Origin: CAZJYI01 sp964550025
Lineage (GTDB): Bacteria; Verrucomicrobiota; Kiritimatiellia; UBA8416; CAYOBW01
NCBI GenBank assembly: GCA_964550025.1
Contig: CAZJYI010000051.1
Span: forward strand, 5,708-69,707
Reading direction: 5' to 3'
DNA length: 64,000 nucleotides
How positions within the stretch are numbered: position 1 is the stretch's first letter; every line of letters starts with the position of its first letter. The notes under the pieces were generated by a model. That model saw nothing but the letters and a program-made list of their open reading frames with translations. It was not told the origin of the DNA and searched no databases. The position numbers and the translations under genes were made by a program. Positions 1 to 8,875 of the stretch are shown here, one piece after another.

Positions 1-1
1 G

Positions 2-358
2 GATTGCCTGAGGCGCCTGCTGCACTCCGACGCGTTTGACGAGGAAAGCGGCTACGCGCTGAGTGTGTGCAACCTCAAGCTGTCGCAGAAGGTTCTCGAT
101 CCGCACGTGCGCGCGGAGGACTACGCGCTTCGCGGTCTACAGACCTTGTTCCGCAACCGGTCGTTCGGGCTGCTCGACAGGTTGAAGAAGGACAAGACTC
201 TCGATGCGGAAGATCTCTTCTACACCGCGTTCCACTTCTCCGAGTCGCTTGGCGACATCCAGGAGCTCGGCCGGGAATTGCTTCAGCACGTTGCCAAAAC
301 GTGGCCCCGGACCAGGGAAGGCAAAGCCGCGAAGAGCAAACTGAAGCTATTGACGTGA
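2..358 (+). CDS. C-terminal end of an unidentified protein (partial)
   Basis: The reading frame is open from base 2 to a TGA at 356-358, giving 118 C-terminal residues of a gene that begins outside the window. The sequence is mostly helical and rich in Leu, Lys, Arg and Asp, in the style of TPR- or HEAT-like helical repeats, with a basic C-terminus. I do not recognise a family. An internal GTG at 65 exists, but the open frame continues upstream of it, so a start there is unlikely. Confidence 0.55.
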   Translation, partial: DCLRRLLHSDAFDEESGYALSVCNLKLSQKVLDPHVRAEDYALRGLQTLFRNRSFGLLDRLKKDKTLDAEDLFYTAFHFSESLGDIQELGRELLQHVAKTWPRTREGKAAKSKLKLLT

Positions 359-396
359 CCTCTCCGAGACGGCATCCGGGTTCCGCCGTTCGTAGT

Positions 397-465
397 GCGC
401 CCGTAAGGGCGTCCCCATGGCACGAGGGAAGGGACGTGCGTGGCGAGGGACGCCCTTACGGGCGC
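397..465. repeat. 19-bp perfect inverted repeat (REP-like hairpin)
   Basis: GCGCCCGTAAGGGCGTCCC at 397-415 is exactly complementary to 447-465, with a 31-base spacer. It lies between the partial gene and the convergent ABC operon. Its core CCCGTAAGGGCG recurs at 17139-17150 inside the transposase-like gene, so it may belong to a dispersed palindromic family. It could also act as a bidirectional terminator, although there is no T-tract. Confidence 0.75.
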
Positions 466-524
466 GCTGCAAACCGTTATGCTAGGCAAGGGCGGGCCAC
501 AGGTGTTCTCTTCCTTGCTCTCGC

Positions 525-560
525 GGTGGATGATTGCGCGCGACGAGTACGGTGGACGAT
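525..560 (+). repeat. 13-bp periodic intergenic repeat, copy 1
   Basis: Diverged copy of the GGTGGACGATAAC-type unit repeated about 2.8 times at 13-base spacing. Better copies are at 6691-6727, 9297-9334 and 11831-11912. It lies just beyond the stop of the ABC ATPase gene. Confidence 0.6.
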
Positions 561-591
561 AGGGAGGGCGGGCGCCTTCCACGTCGGGGCC

Positions 592-1632
592 TCACCCCAG
601 CACATGCACGTCGCCGGGCGCCACGGCGAGGGCATATTCGCGGCCCGGTTCGAGGTCCGGCGTTTCGCTGTGCATGGGTGCGAAAACGATGATCGGCACA
701 CCCGCATCGAACTCCAGTCGCTGATACACGCCGCGGTCCGCGATGTCCACCAGCCATGCGGTAACGGCATGCCCGTTCGCTTCGCTCAAAGACGCGACGC
801 GGAAATGCTCGGGGCGCACCATGAAGCGCACTGAGCCCCGGTGTCTCCCCCGCGCACGCATCCGGTGATCGCAGAAGGTGAGGAGCGACTCGTCCTCAGC
901 CAGTGGTTCGGCCGTGGCTTCGACGATGTTCTCTGCGCGCAGGAAGCGGGCCACGGTTTCGTTGACCGGCCGGCGGAGCAGTTCGCCCATTGGTGCGCAC
1001 TGCTGCAGCTTCCCGTGGTCGAGAACGGCGGCCCAGTCCGAGACCGCCAGCGCCTCTTCCAGGTTGTGGCTGATGTGAATGGTTGTGATGCCCAGTTCAC
1101 GCTGGAACGTACGCAGATCGCGGCAGACCCGTTCGCGTAGTCCCTCGTCGAGGGCGCTGACGGGTTCGTCGAGCAGGAGTACGCCCGGCTTGGTCGCCAA
1201 GGCGCGCGCAAGCGCCACGCGTTGCTGCTCGCCTCCCGAGAGCGTTCGGGGCCAACGGTCCAGCAGATGGCCGATGTGCAGAAGATCGATGACCCACTGC
1301 ACGTCGGCGCGGGCTCCCGTGCGTCCCGCCCCCCGCGCCCGGATGCCGAAGGTGATGTTGTCGATAACGCGTTTCGTCGGGAACAGCAGGTAGTCCTGCG
1401 GAACGTATCCCACCCGCCGGTTGCGGGGATCCTCCAGCGTGACGTCCTTCCCCTCGATCAGGATGCGGCCGGCTGTGGCTGGACGCAGACCGCAGATTGT
1501 TTCGACGAATACCGACTTACCGGATCCCGGCGGTCCGAGCAGGACGCCGTAGGAGCCCGCCGGGCCCGTGAGGTCTATGCTCCCCAGGCGGAACTCCCCG
1601 GCCGTCGTTTCCAGTTGTTCAACCTGCAGCAT
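592..1632 (-). CDS. ABC transporter ATP-binding protein, ModC/WtpC-like
   Basis: 346 residues; the cytoplasmic ATPase of an oxyanion or metal importer. Walker A GPPGSGKS is at about residues 34-41, the signature LSGGEQQR at about 133, and Walker B VLLLDEP follows; the switch His is in ISHNLEEA. The last 80 residues look like a TOBE-type domain, as in molybdate and tungstate ATPases. The start is 4 bases after the permease stop, so the two are translationally coupled, and the gene is the last of the receptor/binding protein/permease operon. Similarity points to molybdate or tungstate; Fe3+ ATPases of the FbpC type are close relatives and cannot be excluded. Confidence 0.88.
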   Translation of the reverse strand: MLQVEQLETTAGEFRLGSIDLTGPAGSYGVLLGPPGSGKSVFVETICGLRPATAGRILIEGKDVTLEDPRNRRVGYVPQDYLLFPTKRVIDNITFGIRARGAGRTGARADVQWVIDLLHIGHLLDRWPRTLSGGEQQRVALARALATKPGVLLLDEPVSALDEGLRERVCRDLRTFQRELGITTIHISHNLEEALAVSDWAAVLDHGKLQQCAPMGELLRRPVNETVARFLRAENIVEATAEPLAEDESLLTFCDHRMRARGRHRGSVRFMVRPEHFRVASLSEANGHAVTAWLVDIADRGVYQRLEFDAGVPIIVFAPMHSETPDLEPGREYALAVAPGDVHVLG

Positions 1633-1636
1633 TCGT

Positions 1637-2482
1637 CTACACCCTCGTCATCCGTTCGACTTCGTCGTCGCCACCGGCCAGCTTGACGATCAACAGCACC
1701 AGTGCCGCCATCGCGATCATCATCAGCGATACGGCCAGGGCGGCTTCGAGACGCCCCACACTCATCTCGAGGTACATCCGCGTCGACAGGACTTCGGTGT
1801 AGCCGGATGTCGATCCCACGAAGGCGATGATTGGCCCGTACAACGCCAGGGCGCGCGCCCAGACGATGACCAGCGCGGCAACGAGGCTGTTGCGCGCAGT
1901 GGGCAGCGTAACCGTGAAGAAGGCCCGTGCCCGTGTGCAGCCCAGCGTTCGGGCCACGGCCGGCAGGCGAGGGTCGAGATTGTCGAATGTGCCTTTGAGC
2001 ATACGGGTGCCGTATGCCGCGGCGATAAGAACCTGGACCAGCACGATGCCGGCGGGCTCGTGCACGAAGTGCATCCCGATGGCCCGCAACGTGGGCCCGA
2101 CGAATGTGCGCTGGAAGAGCACCAGTAGGCTGATGCCGAAGAGCAGCGGCGGCAGCAGGATGGGAATGTCGATCAGGGCGTCGAGTGCCTTGACGCCCAT
2201 GAACCGCCTGCGGCTCAGTAGATAGCCCGAGGGCACGGCGATGGCCATGGCGATGACGGCCGAGACGCTCGATGTCCACACGCTGAGCCACACGGCGTGC
2301 AGGACATCGGGGTCACGGATGCTCTCGAGGAACTGGAGACGCCCCGTTGGCGTGCCGCCGACGATCAGGAAGTTGGCGACAATGATCCCCGCGATGAAGA
2401 AGACGTACAGCCCCAGCATCGCGCCGAACACGATGTTCAGCGCGGATAGCGAGGTGCGGCGTGGGGAACCGTGCGATGGCAT
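1637..2482 (-). CDS. ABC transporter permease, ModB/WtpB-like
   Basis: 281 residues with about six hydrophobic segments. The EAA-type coupling loop is seen around VARTLGCTRARAFF, where it would contact the ATPase. This length and single-domain layout are those of ModB/WtpB permeases, which work as homodimers, and not the double-length Fe3+ FbpB type. That supports an oxyanion substrate. The gene begins 13 bases after the binding-protein gene and ends 4 bases before the ATPase gene. Confidence 0.87.
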   Translation of the reverse strand: MPSHGSPRRTSLSALNIVFGAMLGLYVFFIAGIIVANFLIVGGTPTGRLQFLESIRDPDVLHAVWLSVWTSSVSAVIAMAIAVPSGYLLSRRRFMGVKALDALIDIPILLPPLLFGISLLVLFQRTFVGPTLRAIGMHFVHEPAGIVLVQVLIAAAYGTRMLKGTFDNLDPRLPAVARTLGCTRARAFFTVTLPTARNSLVAALVIVWARALALYGPIIAFVGSTSGYTEVLSTRMYLEMSVGRLEAALAVSLMMIAMAALVLLIVKLAGGDDEVERMTRV

Positions 2483-2495
2483 CTCGACTCTGTAG

Positions 2496-3986
2496 CTACG
2501 GTGCCTCCGGCAAAGAGAAACAGTGCTTCTTCATGATCTCCCGGCCGGGCGGAGACGTGCACAGGCGTGCGAACTGTGCCGCGAGAAGCGGTTCCTTGCT
2601 GAAGTTCAGACGGACGACCGTTACCTTCACGTGCTTGATGCTGTGGGTGCGCCCGCTCGTGGCCGAGGTGATGCTGTCGACCTTGTACTTCTCTTCAATC
2701 GGGACGGCATCAAAATCCGGCATGGCCTTCACGGGAGCGTCCCACAGTACGGCCAGGTCAACGGTCTTGAGCTTGAGCTGGTTGATCAGGTCGTGTGTAC
2801 GGCTTTCGAAGAACTTGCGGTTCAACATCTCTTCCTTCATCTCGTTCTTCTCGAAGAGTGTCCACAGGATCTTGCCGCGCGTGCTGCGGTCCCGGTGCGG
2901 CAGCCCGAGCTTCAGGTCTTCTCTCAGGATGTCTTTGAAACCGGCCACGTTCTTCGGATTCCCCGCCAGGACGGCCAGTGTCGGCTCGATATGCGCGATG
3001 GTGTGCCAGCGCTCGGAAATCTTCCTGTCCTCGCACGTGTACGCGAACGGGTCGTGGCAGATGTAAATGTCGCCGTCTTTCGACTCCTCAAGATGCAGAA
3101 GCACGGTTCCAGATCCGCCGTAGTCACGCAGGGTTTCGCAACCGGTCTTCTCCTCAAAGAGCTTGGCCAGGTCCTCGACCGGGGGGCGCATCGACGAACC
3201 GCAGCCAATGCGTAGCTGCTTGCCCGGCACGGTGTAGTGATTGTCGCGAAAGCAGCCTGCACCCACGTCACCCGAGGCGAATGCCGCGAAAGCCTGCGCG
3301 AGCTCGGCCTCTTTCGCCTGCTTCAGAATGCCGACCGCCAGGGGCACGGCATGGTAGTTGGCGTCTTCGATCTGCACCGTGTCAATGTCGTCGGGGTACT
3401 GTTTCGCCGTGGCATCCCAGATGATGGTGGCGTCCAGCGCCTTGATCTTGACCTGGTTGGCAAGGCGGTTGACCGTCAGCGCTTCGAACTGGGCTTTAAC
3501 CTTGTTCTGCAGGTCCGCGGCGGCGAGGACGTCCGTGGAAACCCCTCCGACAGCGCAAGCATCCGTCTTCCCCAGGCCGACGGCGACGCCTTCACGCGCC
3601 AGGTCCGACAGCCCTTGAATCGCCTTGGGGTTGCCCTTCTGGACGGCGATCGTGGGAACGAACCAGGCGACCGTCACGTGGCTCTGCACCAGGCCCTTTT
3701 CGCGGGCCTTGTCGACGTAGGCAATGTCGCCCGGCAGGTAGATGTCCGCCGTGACCCCCGCTTGCAGCTGTCCCAGCAGTGTGCCCGAACCGGCGTACGT
3801 CGTCTTGACCACGCAACCGTTCGCCGCCTCAAACGCTTTGGCAACAGCCTCCATCGCGGGGCGGATGCCGCCTCCGCAAAGCACCGTCAATGTCCTCTCT
3901 CCACTCGTGGCCGGCTGTGGCGCCTTTCGGCGACATCCACACACCAGCAACGCCAGCAGTGTCAGCGTGATAGTAATACGTTTCAT
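2496..3986 (-). CDS. Tandem (two-domain) ModA-like substrate-binding lipoprotein
   Basis: 496 residues, about twice the usual ModA length. It opens with a short hydrophobic signal ending in a possible lipobox (VCGC, Cys about 18). Two homologous binding modules follow. Module 1 (about 30-260) has LTVLCGGGIRPAMEAVAKAF and AGSGTLLGQLQAGVTADIYL; module 2 (about 265-490) has LRIGCGSSMRPPVEDLAKLF and YGGSGTVLLHLEESKDGDIY. Both keep the GSGT anion-loop motif of ModA/WtpA proteins. It stands between the TonB receptor and the permease. The two lobes may differ in specificity or act as paired docking domains; that is inference. Confidence 0.85.
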   Translation of the reverse strand: MKRITITLTLLALLVCGCRRKAPQPATSGERTLTVLCGGGIRPAMEAVAKAFEAANGCVVKTTYAGSGTLLGQLQAGVTADIYLPGDIAYVDKAREKGLVQSHVTVAWFVPTIAVQKGNPKAIQGLSDLAREGVAVGLGKTDACAVGGVSTDVLAAADLQNKVKAQFEALTVNRLANQVKIKALDATIIWDATAKQYPDDIDTVQIEDANYHAVPLAVGILKQAKEAELAQAFAAFASGDVGAGCFRDNHYTVPGKQLRIGCGSSMRPPVEDLAKLFEEKTGCETLRDYGGSGTVLLHLEESKDGDIYICHDPFAYTCEDRKISERWHTIAHIEPTLAVLAGNPKNVAGFKDILREDLKLGLPHRDRSTRGKILWTLFEKNEMKEEMLNRKFFESRTHDLINQLKLKTVDLAVLWDAPVKAMPDFDAVPIEEKYKVDSITSATSGRTHSIKHVKVTVVRLNFSKEPLLAAQFARLCTSPPGREIMKKHCFSLPEAP

Positions 3987-4154
3987 AGTTGGACCATGGT
4001 CTATCAGAACCGTCTGCGCATGGCAAGCCGCGGCTGCTCCCGCAGAACCGTTCCTTCCCGTCTTCCTCTCACTTGGAAATCGGACATTCCCTGCCGCGCC
4101 TGGTCGTGGCCTTTGGCGAAGGCTGGCTGGACATTGGATATTGAGACCCTCCCG

Positions 4155-6407
4155 TCAGAACGTTGCCTCCACTCCCGCCATTGCCGTGAATGGTTGCCCC
4201 GGGCGCGGCCCGTAGGGGTGGCGGGAGGCGATGTACTCTTCGTCAAAGAGGTTGTGGAGATTGATGAACGTGGCCCACCCCCCGCCGAGCGCGTAGCGTG
4301 CCGAAACGTCGACGACAACCCGCGAGTCGGTCTTGCCGAAGCGCGCATCGGCCTTGCCGGTGACGGGGTTGACGTGTTCGGAGGAGTTGTTGGCCGTTGT
4401 GTACGCGGAGTCCACGTAGCTTGCCGTGATGTCGCACTCGAGTTTGCTGAACTGCACCCCATACCCGATGCTGGCCTGGAAGTCGGGAATGTACGGAACG
4501 CTGTTCCCGTCCTCGCCGCCCGAGAAGATGGAGCCGGGGTCCTTGCTGGTGGCATCGCCGTCCAGCCGGGCGTGCGTGTAGGTCACGGCGGCCCACAGCG
4601 GGCATTTGAACCCCCAATCGTAGAGCCCCCCGAGGTCAACTTCGCCCTTGAGCTCGGCGCCGCAGGAGTTGACGTTTCCCGCGTTTTCGGCGTCAGTGTC
4701 CGTGGCGGTGCCGACGTACCCGCCCACGATGAGATCGTCCAGGTCGGTGTAGAAGAGCGATGCCTCGCACGATGCGTTCTTCGTCCCGTAGCGCGTGCCC
4801 AGTTCGAACGCGAGGCTCGTTTCTTCTTTGAGGTCCTTGCCGATGCTGTCGGCGGGTGAGGGGACCGAGTATCCGCGGTGGACGCCGGCGAACAGCATCC
4901 AGCGGTCGGTTGGAACAAACCGGGACGATATGCCGGCGGCCCACACGGTCTCATCGCCCGTCAGCGTCCCCGTCCCCGCTCTACGGTCGGTCACCTCGTT
5001 GTCGATGTATTCGGCACGGAAGCCGGGCGTCAGGCTGAAACGGCCCCAGGTCATGTCGTCCTGAACGTAACCGGCAATGGCTCCGGCGGTCTGTGTGCGG
5101 TCGCCGGCGCCGCCCTTTTCCCCGTACGTGATGCCGGTGACGTTGCCGTCGCTGTCCACGCTGACCTCGTCCTGCCACTGGTAGCGTTCCGCCTCGTCCA
5201 CATGATACCGCACACCGACCTCCATCTCATGCTCGGCGCCGATGGCTTCGAAGTCGGCGTTGAGGCGGGATTGAACTCCACAGAGGTAGTAGTCGCGATT
5301 GTTCGCGCGGATGCGCCAGGTTCCCGCGTTTTCTCCCTTCAGTGTTGCAAGGGCGGCCCCGCCCACGGCCAGTGCCTCGGACGGCGAGACCGTTCCCGGC
5401 GCCAGTCCTGCCACGTCTTTGATGTCCTGCAGCTTGTACCAATTGCGGTGGAACTTGTTGTAGTAGGTAGCCGACGTGAGTTGCAGATCGTCGTCGAGGT
5501 CCATGGTGTGTCGCAGGTAGGAGCGGAACTGGTAACCGTCGAAACTGTCGAAGCGGGTGGCATAGTAGCGCTGGAACGGGTCGTCGGCGAAGTCGGATTC
5601 GCTCAACCCGAGGTACGTCTCGTCGGCGGTGAAATCCGTGTACCCGACTTTGAGCTCGACGCGCTGGTTGCGATCGTCGCCAGGTTGCCAAAAGAGCTTG
5701 CCCATGTAGTCGGTCTTGTGAAAGCCTGTCTCATCAATGTCCCCGGAAGCATGGCGGATGGTCTTGAAGCCGTCGTTCTGCCGGTGATAGACCTCGGCCA
5801 GTCCGCCGAGCAAGCCCAACCCCGTGTCCGCCATGCCGCCGTGGGACAGGTGTCCCCGGAACTCGTTGTCCGTTCCATAGAGTGCCTTGAGGTACGTCGT
5901 CGGGTCCGTGGGGATTGGCGTGGAGAGATAGTTGATAGCACCGCCCGTGGTGTGCGGACCGTAGCGGATCTGGCTGCTGCCCTTGAGGACTTCCAGGCCG
6001 CTCATGCGTCCCATGGTGGGGGAGTAGTACGCGCTCGGGGCCGCATAGGGGGCGGGGGCGGTCAGGATGCCGTCTTCCATCAGCGTGATTTTCTGGCTGC
6101 GGTGCGTGTCGACGCCGCGCAGGCTGATGTTCGGCAGCAGCCCGTAGCCGTTCTCCTCCTGCACGTACACGCCTGTCGATTTGCGCAACACCTTGTGGAT
6201 GTTGTCGTAGGCGTGAAAGCGGATGGCGTCCATGTCCAGGAACTCACCGGCCGCCGGAAGACGCCCCAGCGCCTCCTTCGACCCGATGACTACCACGTCC
6301 GGCAACACGGCGGTGACGTTGGTGCTTCCATCCGCGATGGCGTGTGTGACCAGCGTTGCGGTGATGGCGATCAGGATGCCTCTGACAAGACGTTCTCGAA
6401 GCTGCAT
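4155..6407 (-). CDS. TonB-dependent outer-membrane receptor, FecA-like
   Basis: 750 residues. The chosen ATG at 6405-6407 is preceded by GGGAGG at good spacing and opens a signal peptide; a longer frame back to 6551 lies in repeat-rich DNA and is unlikely. A plug domain (about 40-160) includes NISLRGVDTHRSQKITLMED and LEVLKGSSQIRYGPHTTGGA, followed by a 22-strand-type barrel ending in Phe (GVEATF), the usual outer-membrane signature. Closest in style to Fe(III)-dicitrate receptors. It leads the ABC importer operon, which suggests that both handle one chelated substrate across both membranes. Confidence 0.9.
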   Translation of the reverse strand: MQLRERLVRGILIAITATLVTHAIADGSTNVTAVLPDVVVIGSKEALGRLPAAGEFLDMDAIRFHAYDNIHKVLRKSTGVYVQEENGYGLLPNISLRGVDTHRSQKITLMEDGILTAPAPYAAPSAYYSPTMGRMSGLEVLKGSSQIRYGPHTTGGAINYLSTPIPTDPTTYLKALYGTDNEFRGHLSHGGMADTGLGLLGGLAEVYHRQNDGFKTIRHASGDIDETGFHKTDYMGKLFWQPGDDRNQRVELKVGYTDFTADETYLGLSESDFADDPFQRYYATRFDSFDGYQFRSYLRHTMDLDDDLQLTSATYYNKFHRNWYKLQDIKDVAGLAPGTVSPSEALAVGGAALATLKGENAGTWRIRANNRDYYLCGVQSRLNADFEAIGAEHEMEVGVRYHVDEAERYQWQDEVSVDSDGNVTGITYGEKGGAGDRTQTAGAIAGYVQDDMTWGRFSLTPGFRAEYIDNEVTDRRAGTGTLTGDETVWAAGISSRFVPTDRWMLFAGVHRGYSVPSPADSIGKDLKEETSLAFELGTRYGTKNASCEASLFYTDLDDLIVGGYVGTATDTDAENAGNVNSCGAELKGEVDLGGLYDWGFKCPLWAAVTYTHARLDGDATSKDPGSIFSGGEDGNSVPYIPDFQASIGYGVQFSKLECDITASYVDSAYTTANNSSEHVNPVTGKADARFGKTDSRVVVDVSARYALGGGWATFINLHNLFDEEYIASRHPYGPRPGQPFTAMAGVEATF

Positions 6408-6500
6408 GTGTGTTCCTCCCTTTGCCGTATGATCCAATGACTCGCGGTGTGGGATCAATCGGTGGGAACCCTGTTTTCCGTATCGGGGGATTCCCCGATG

Positions 6501-6532
6501 GGGGGGGATTGCGGATTGCGGATTGGGGAGCT
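6501..6532. repeat. Heptad repeat, GATTGCG type
   Basis: GATTGCG, GATTGCG and GATTGGG follow one another at 7-base period after a G-rich run. A short member of the intergenic heptad family. Confidence 0.6.
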
Positions 6533-6577
6533 GGGAGCCGAGGTGTCGCACCTGTTGCGGAGGGGAGGGGGGAGATT

Positions 6578-6660
6578 TGCGTGTACGAGTGCGTGTAGGA
6601 GTGCGGATCGACGGCGGGGGGTCGCACCACTTACTCGTACACGTACTCTTACACTCCGAT
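6578..6660. repeat. 12-bp periodic hairpin, copy 1
   Basis: Left arm 6578-6608 repeats units like GTGTACGAGTGC and GTGTAGGAGTGC at a 12-base period. Right arm 6628-6660 carries the complementary ACTCGTACACGT/ACTCTTACACTC units. Similar elements are at 53174-53265 and 55338-55405. Confidence 0.75.
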
Positions 6661-6690
6661 CTCTCCAGGCCTCTCTCGTCCCTGCTGCTG

Positions 6691-6727
6691 GGTGGACGAT
6701 TGCGGGCGACGATTACGGTGGACGATT
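6691..6727 (+). repeat. 13-bp periodic intergenic repeat, copy 2
   Basis: GGTGGACGATTGC, GGGCGACGATTAC and GGTGGACGATTGG succeed each other at a 13-base period; nearly the same as the copy at 9297-9334. Confidence 0.75.
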
Positions 6728-6738
6728 GGGACTTTTAG

Positions 6739-6768
6739 ATCTGAACTCTGAAATCTGCCATCTGAAGC
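6739..6768. repeat. Heptad repeat, ATCTGA type
   Basis: GATCTGA, ACTCTGA, AATCTGC and CATCTGA follow at 7-base period. The complement (TCAGATC) is the unit of the repeat at 22958-23002. Confidence 0.6.
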
Positions 6769-6861
6769 GGCCGACTCTGACGCTCAAAACGTCCAACGCA
6801 AATGAAAGAACCCCGCCTCCCTCCACTTCTTGATCTATAACTCTCTCCAGGAGACCGCTCT

Positions 6862-8817
6862 ATGAAGCGAAGAGCACTGCTCGTCGGCGTTGACCGCTAT
6901 GCCAGCGACCGGTTTGTCGATCTCAAGTATGCCGTCGAAGACGCCTTTCGCTTGCGGGCCTTTGTCGAGCGACTACGCGGAGATGGCGCGTTCGAGTCGG
7001 TCGAGATGCTGCGCGACCCTTCCGATCACGAGGTGCGGGACGCGTTGCGCAAGGCAGCGGCGGGACTCGGCCAGGACGATCTCCTGCTCTTCTACTTTGC
7101 CGGACACGGCATCCAGCAGCGAGAATCCAAGCAGCACCTCTTGCTGTGTCCCCAGGCCGATCCCGACGTGCTGGACTTCGGCACCAACGGCGCTGTTCCC
7201 CACTTCTTCCTGGACCGCATTGCCCGCGGCGGGCCATTCGACTGCCTGTTCGTATTCGATGCCTGCCGCAACGAGATCGTCGCCGGTCAACGCGGCGGCG
7301 GTGAGGGCATGCGGGGTTCCGCCACCCTGCGCGATCTCGGCTCCGCCAAGGTCGAATCCGTGGGCGGCGCTTGTGTGAAGCTCTGGTCCTGCAACGACAG
7401 CGAACAGGCCTCCGAACAGCCCGAACTGAAAGCAGGCGTGTTCACCTATTCCCTCGTGGAATCCGCCCGGTCCCTGCTGGAGGCGGGCGAGCCCGTCGTC
7501 ATCAACGAGGGCTTCGTACACACTCTCAGCCGCACAATGCAGGAGGTTGCCGGCGGCAGCCTGTCCCAGCATCCCCAGTACAGCAGCGTGGCGGGGCAGG
7601 GGATATGCTTGTGGGGCGAGGCCGCCCCCATCGCCGCACCCACCCGGGCGGAGGCACCTCCCCGCCCGCCCCCCAGGCGCAAGCCCCCCGCGGCAACATG
7701 GTGGTGCGAGATTGACGGCGAACAGACAGGCCCGCTGTCGGGAGCGGATCTCGTTGGACTGGCGCGGGCGGGAAAGGTCAGCCGGAATACGCTGGTTTGG
7801 CGTGGTGGGATGGTGGAGTGGACACACGCCGGTGAGATTGCCGAACTCCGCGCTGTGCTCCCGGCACGACCGCCCCCCGTGTCTCCGCCGTTTCGCGAGC
7901 ACACCATACCCATTCCCCCGCCCCCGATTCCTCCGCCATTTCCCTTCCCGCCCGCTCTTGGACTCCCGTCGGTTGAGTTGCCGGCCGGTGCCGCCAGTGA
8001 CGCGCGTGTCACCACGCCAGAACGGCAACCCGGCGAGGAGAAGACGGTCGAAGCCTGCGGCGTCACGTTCGAATTCTGCTGGTGCCCGTCGACCACGAGC
8101 GAGGCCTGGAGACGGATCAGCGGGGGCAAGGACTACTTCCTGATGGGGTCGCCGGAGAATGAGAAGAGCCGCTCGTCCGACGAAATGCAGCATCCAGTGA
8201 AGCTGACGCAGGGGTTCTGGATGGGAAAGTATCCGGTGACGCAGGGGCAGTACGAAGTTGTGACAGGCAATAGCCCTAGCGAGTTCAGGTCCAGAGGTCG
8301 AGGTTGCCCCATGGAGACAGACAACTACAGCGATGGCGGAGCTTTTGTCGAGGCCCTCAACTCTCCATACGGAACCGCGGCTGGGTGTTTCAGACTTCCT
8401 ACGGAGGCGCAATGGGAATATGCCTGCCGCGCCGGCACGACGACTGCGTTCTGCTACGGGAATGATCTCGATTCCACGATGGCAAACTTTGATGGGCGCC
8501 ATCCGTACGGCGAGGGGAAGGTGGGAGTGTGGCGGGGTAAGACTGTTCCCGTCGGGCAGTTCAGACCCAGCGCCTGGGGACTCCACGATATGCATGGCAA
8601 TGTCTGGGAATGGTGTGTGGATTGGTACGGTCCGTACCTGACGGGTGAATCGACAGATCCCGGCGGGCCATCCTCCGGGTCCGAGCGTGTTGTGCGGGGC
8701 GGATCGTGGGACAGTGGCGGCTGGGGATGCCGTTCCGCATACCGCTACAACGACGTCGGTGGGATGCTCACGTTCACGAACGAAGGCGTCGGTTTTCGTG
8801 TTGTTCTGTCTCCTTGA
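6862..8817 (+). CDS. Caspase-like peptidase with GYF_2 and SUMF1/FGE-like domains
   Basis: 651 residues; the ATG follows an AGGAGA ribosome-binding site. Residues 1-250 are a C14 caspase-like domain with the dyad His82 (YFAGHG) and Cys135 (FDACRN). A GYF_2-type domain follows at about 279-335 (GPLSGADL ... VWRGGMVEW), then a proline-rich linker (345-375). Residues about 395-650 form a sulfatase-modifying-factor/C-type-lectin fold (MGSPENE, RLPTEAQWEYACRAG, GNVWEWC, RGGSW). Only one Cys (GWGCRSAYR) is present where true formylglycine-generating enzymes have two, so this domain is probably a binding fold. No signal peptide. Such multidomain caspases are inferred to act in signalling, cell death or defence. 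Confidence 0.87.
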   Translation: MKRRALLVGVDRYASDRFVDLKYAVEDAFRLRAFVERLRGDGAFESVEMLRDPSDHEVRDALRKAAAGLGQDDLLLFYFAGHGIQQRESKQHLLLCPQADPDVLDFGTNGAVPHFFLDRIARGGPFDCLFVFDACRNEIVAGQRGGGEGMRGSATLRDLGSAKVESVGGACVKLWSCNDSEQASEQPELKAGVFTYSLVESARSLLEAGEPVVINEGFVHTLSRTMQEVAGGSLSQHPQYSSVAGQGICLWGEAAPIAAPTRAEAPPRPPPRRKPPAATWWCEIDGEQTGPLSGADLVGLARAGKVSRNTLVWRGGMVEWTHAGEIAELRAVLPARPPPVSPPFREHTIPIPPPPIPPPFPFPPALGLPSVELPAGAASDARVTTPERQPGEEKTVEACGVTFEFCWCPSTTSEAWRRISGGKDYFLMGSPENEKSRSSDEMQHPVKLTQGFWMGKYPVTQGQYEVVTGNSPSEFRSRGRGCPMETDNYSDGGAFVEALNSPYGTAAGCFRLPTEAQWEYACRAGTTTAFCYGNDLDSTMANFDGRHPYGEGKVGVWRGKTVPVGQFRPSAWGLHDMHGNVWEWCVDWYGPYLTGESTDPGGPSSGSERVVRGGSWDSGGWGCRSAYRYNDVGGMLTFTNEGVGFRVVLSP

Positions 8818-8875
8818 GTCCTTTTTTGCCGCTTTCCGTTTTGCCATCGCGCCGTACGGAACGATCTGCGGTCTT

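Larger units (their letters stand above)
6408..6861. other. Intergenic, repeat-rich divergent region
   Basis: 454 bases between the divergent TonB receptor and caspase-like genes. It contains a GATTGCG heptad run (6501-6532), a 12-bp periodic hairpin (6578-6660), a 13-bp periodic repeat (6691-6727) and a second heptad run of the ATCTGA type (6739-6768). No cobalamin or other riboswitch consensus was recognised, and no convincing promoter. Confidence 0.7.

Noticed and set aside
6408..6560. Cobalamin or other riboswitch upstream of the TonB receptor
   Set aside because: No conserved riboswitch core was recognised; the region is made of repeats.
8600..8817. Diversity-generating retroelement variable region at the end of the SUMF1-like domain
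   Set aside because: The C-type-lectin-like fold fits, but there is no reverse transcriptase, no template repeat and no Asn-rich adenine-mutated codon pattern in the window.
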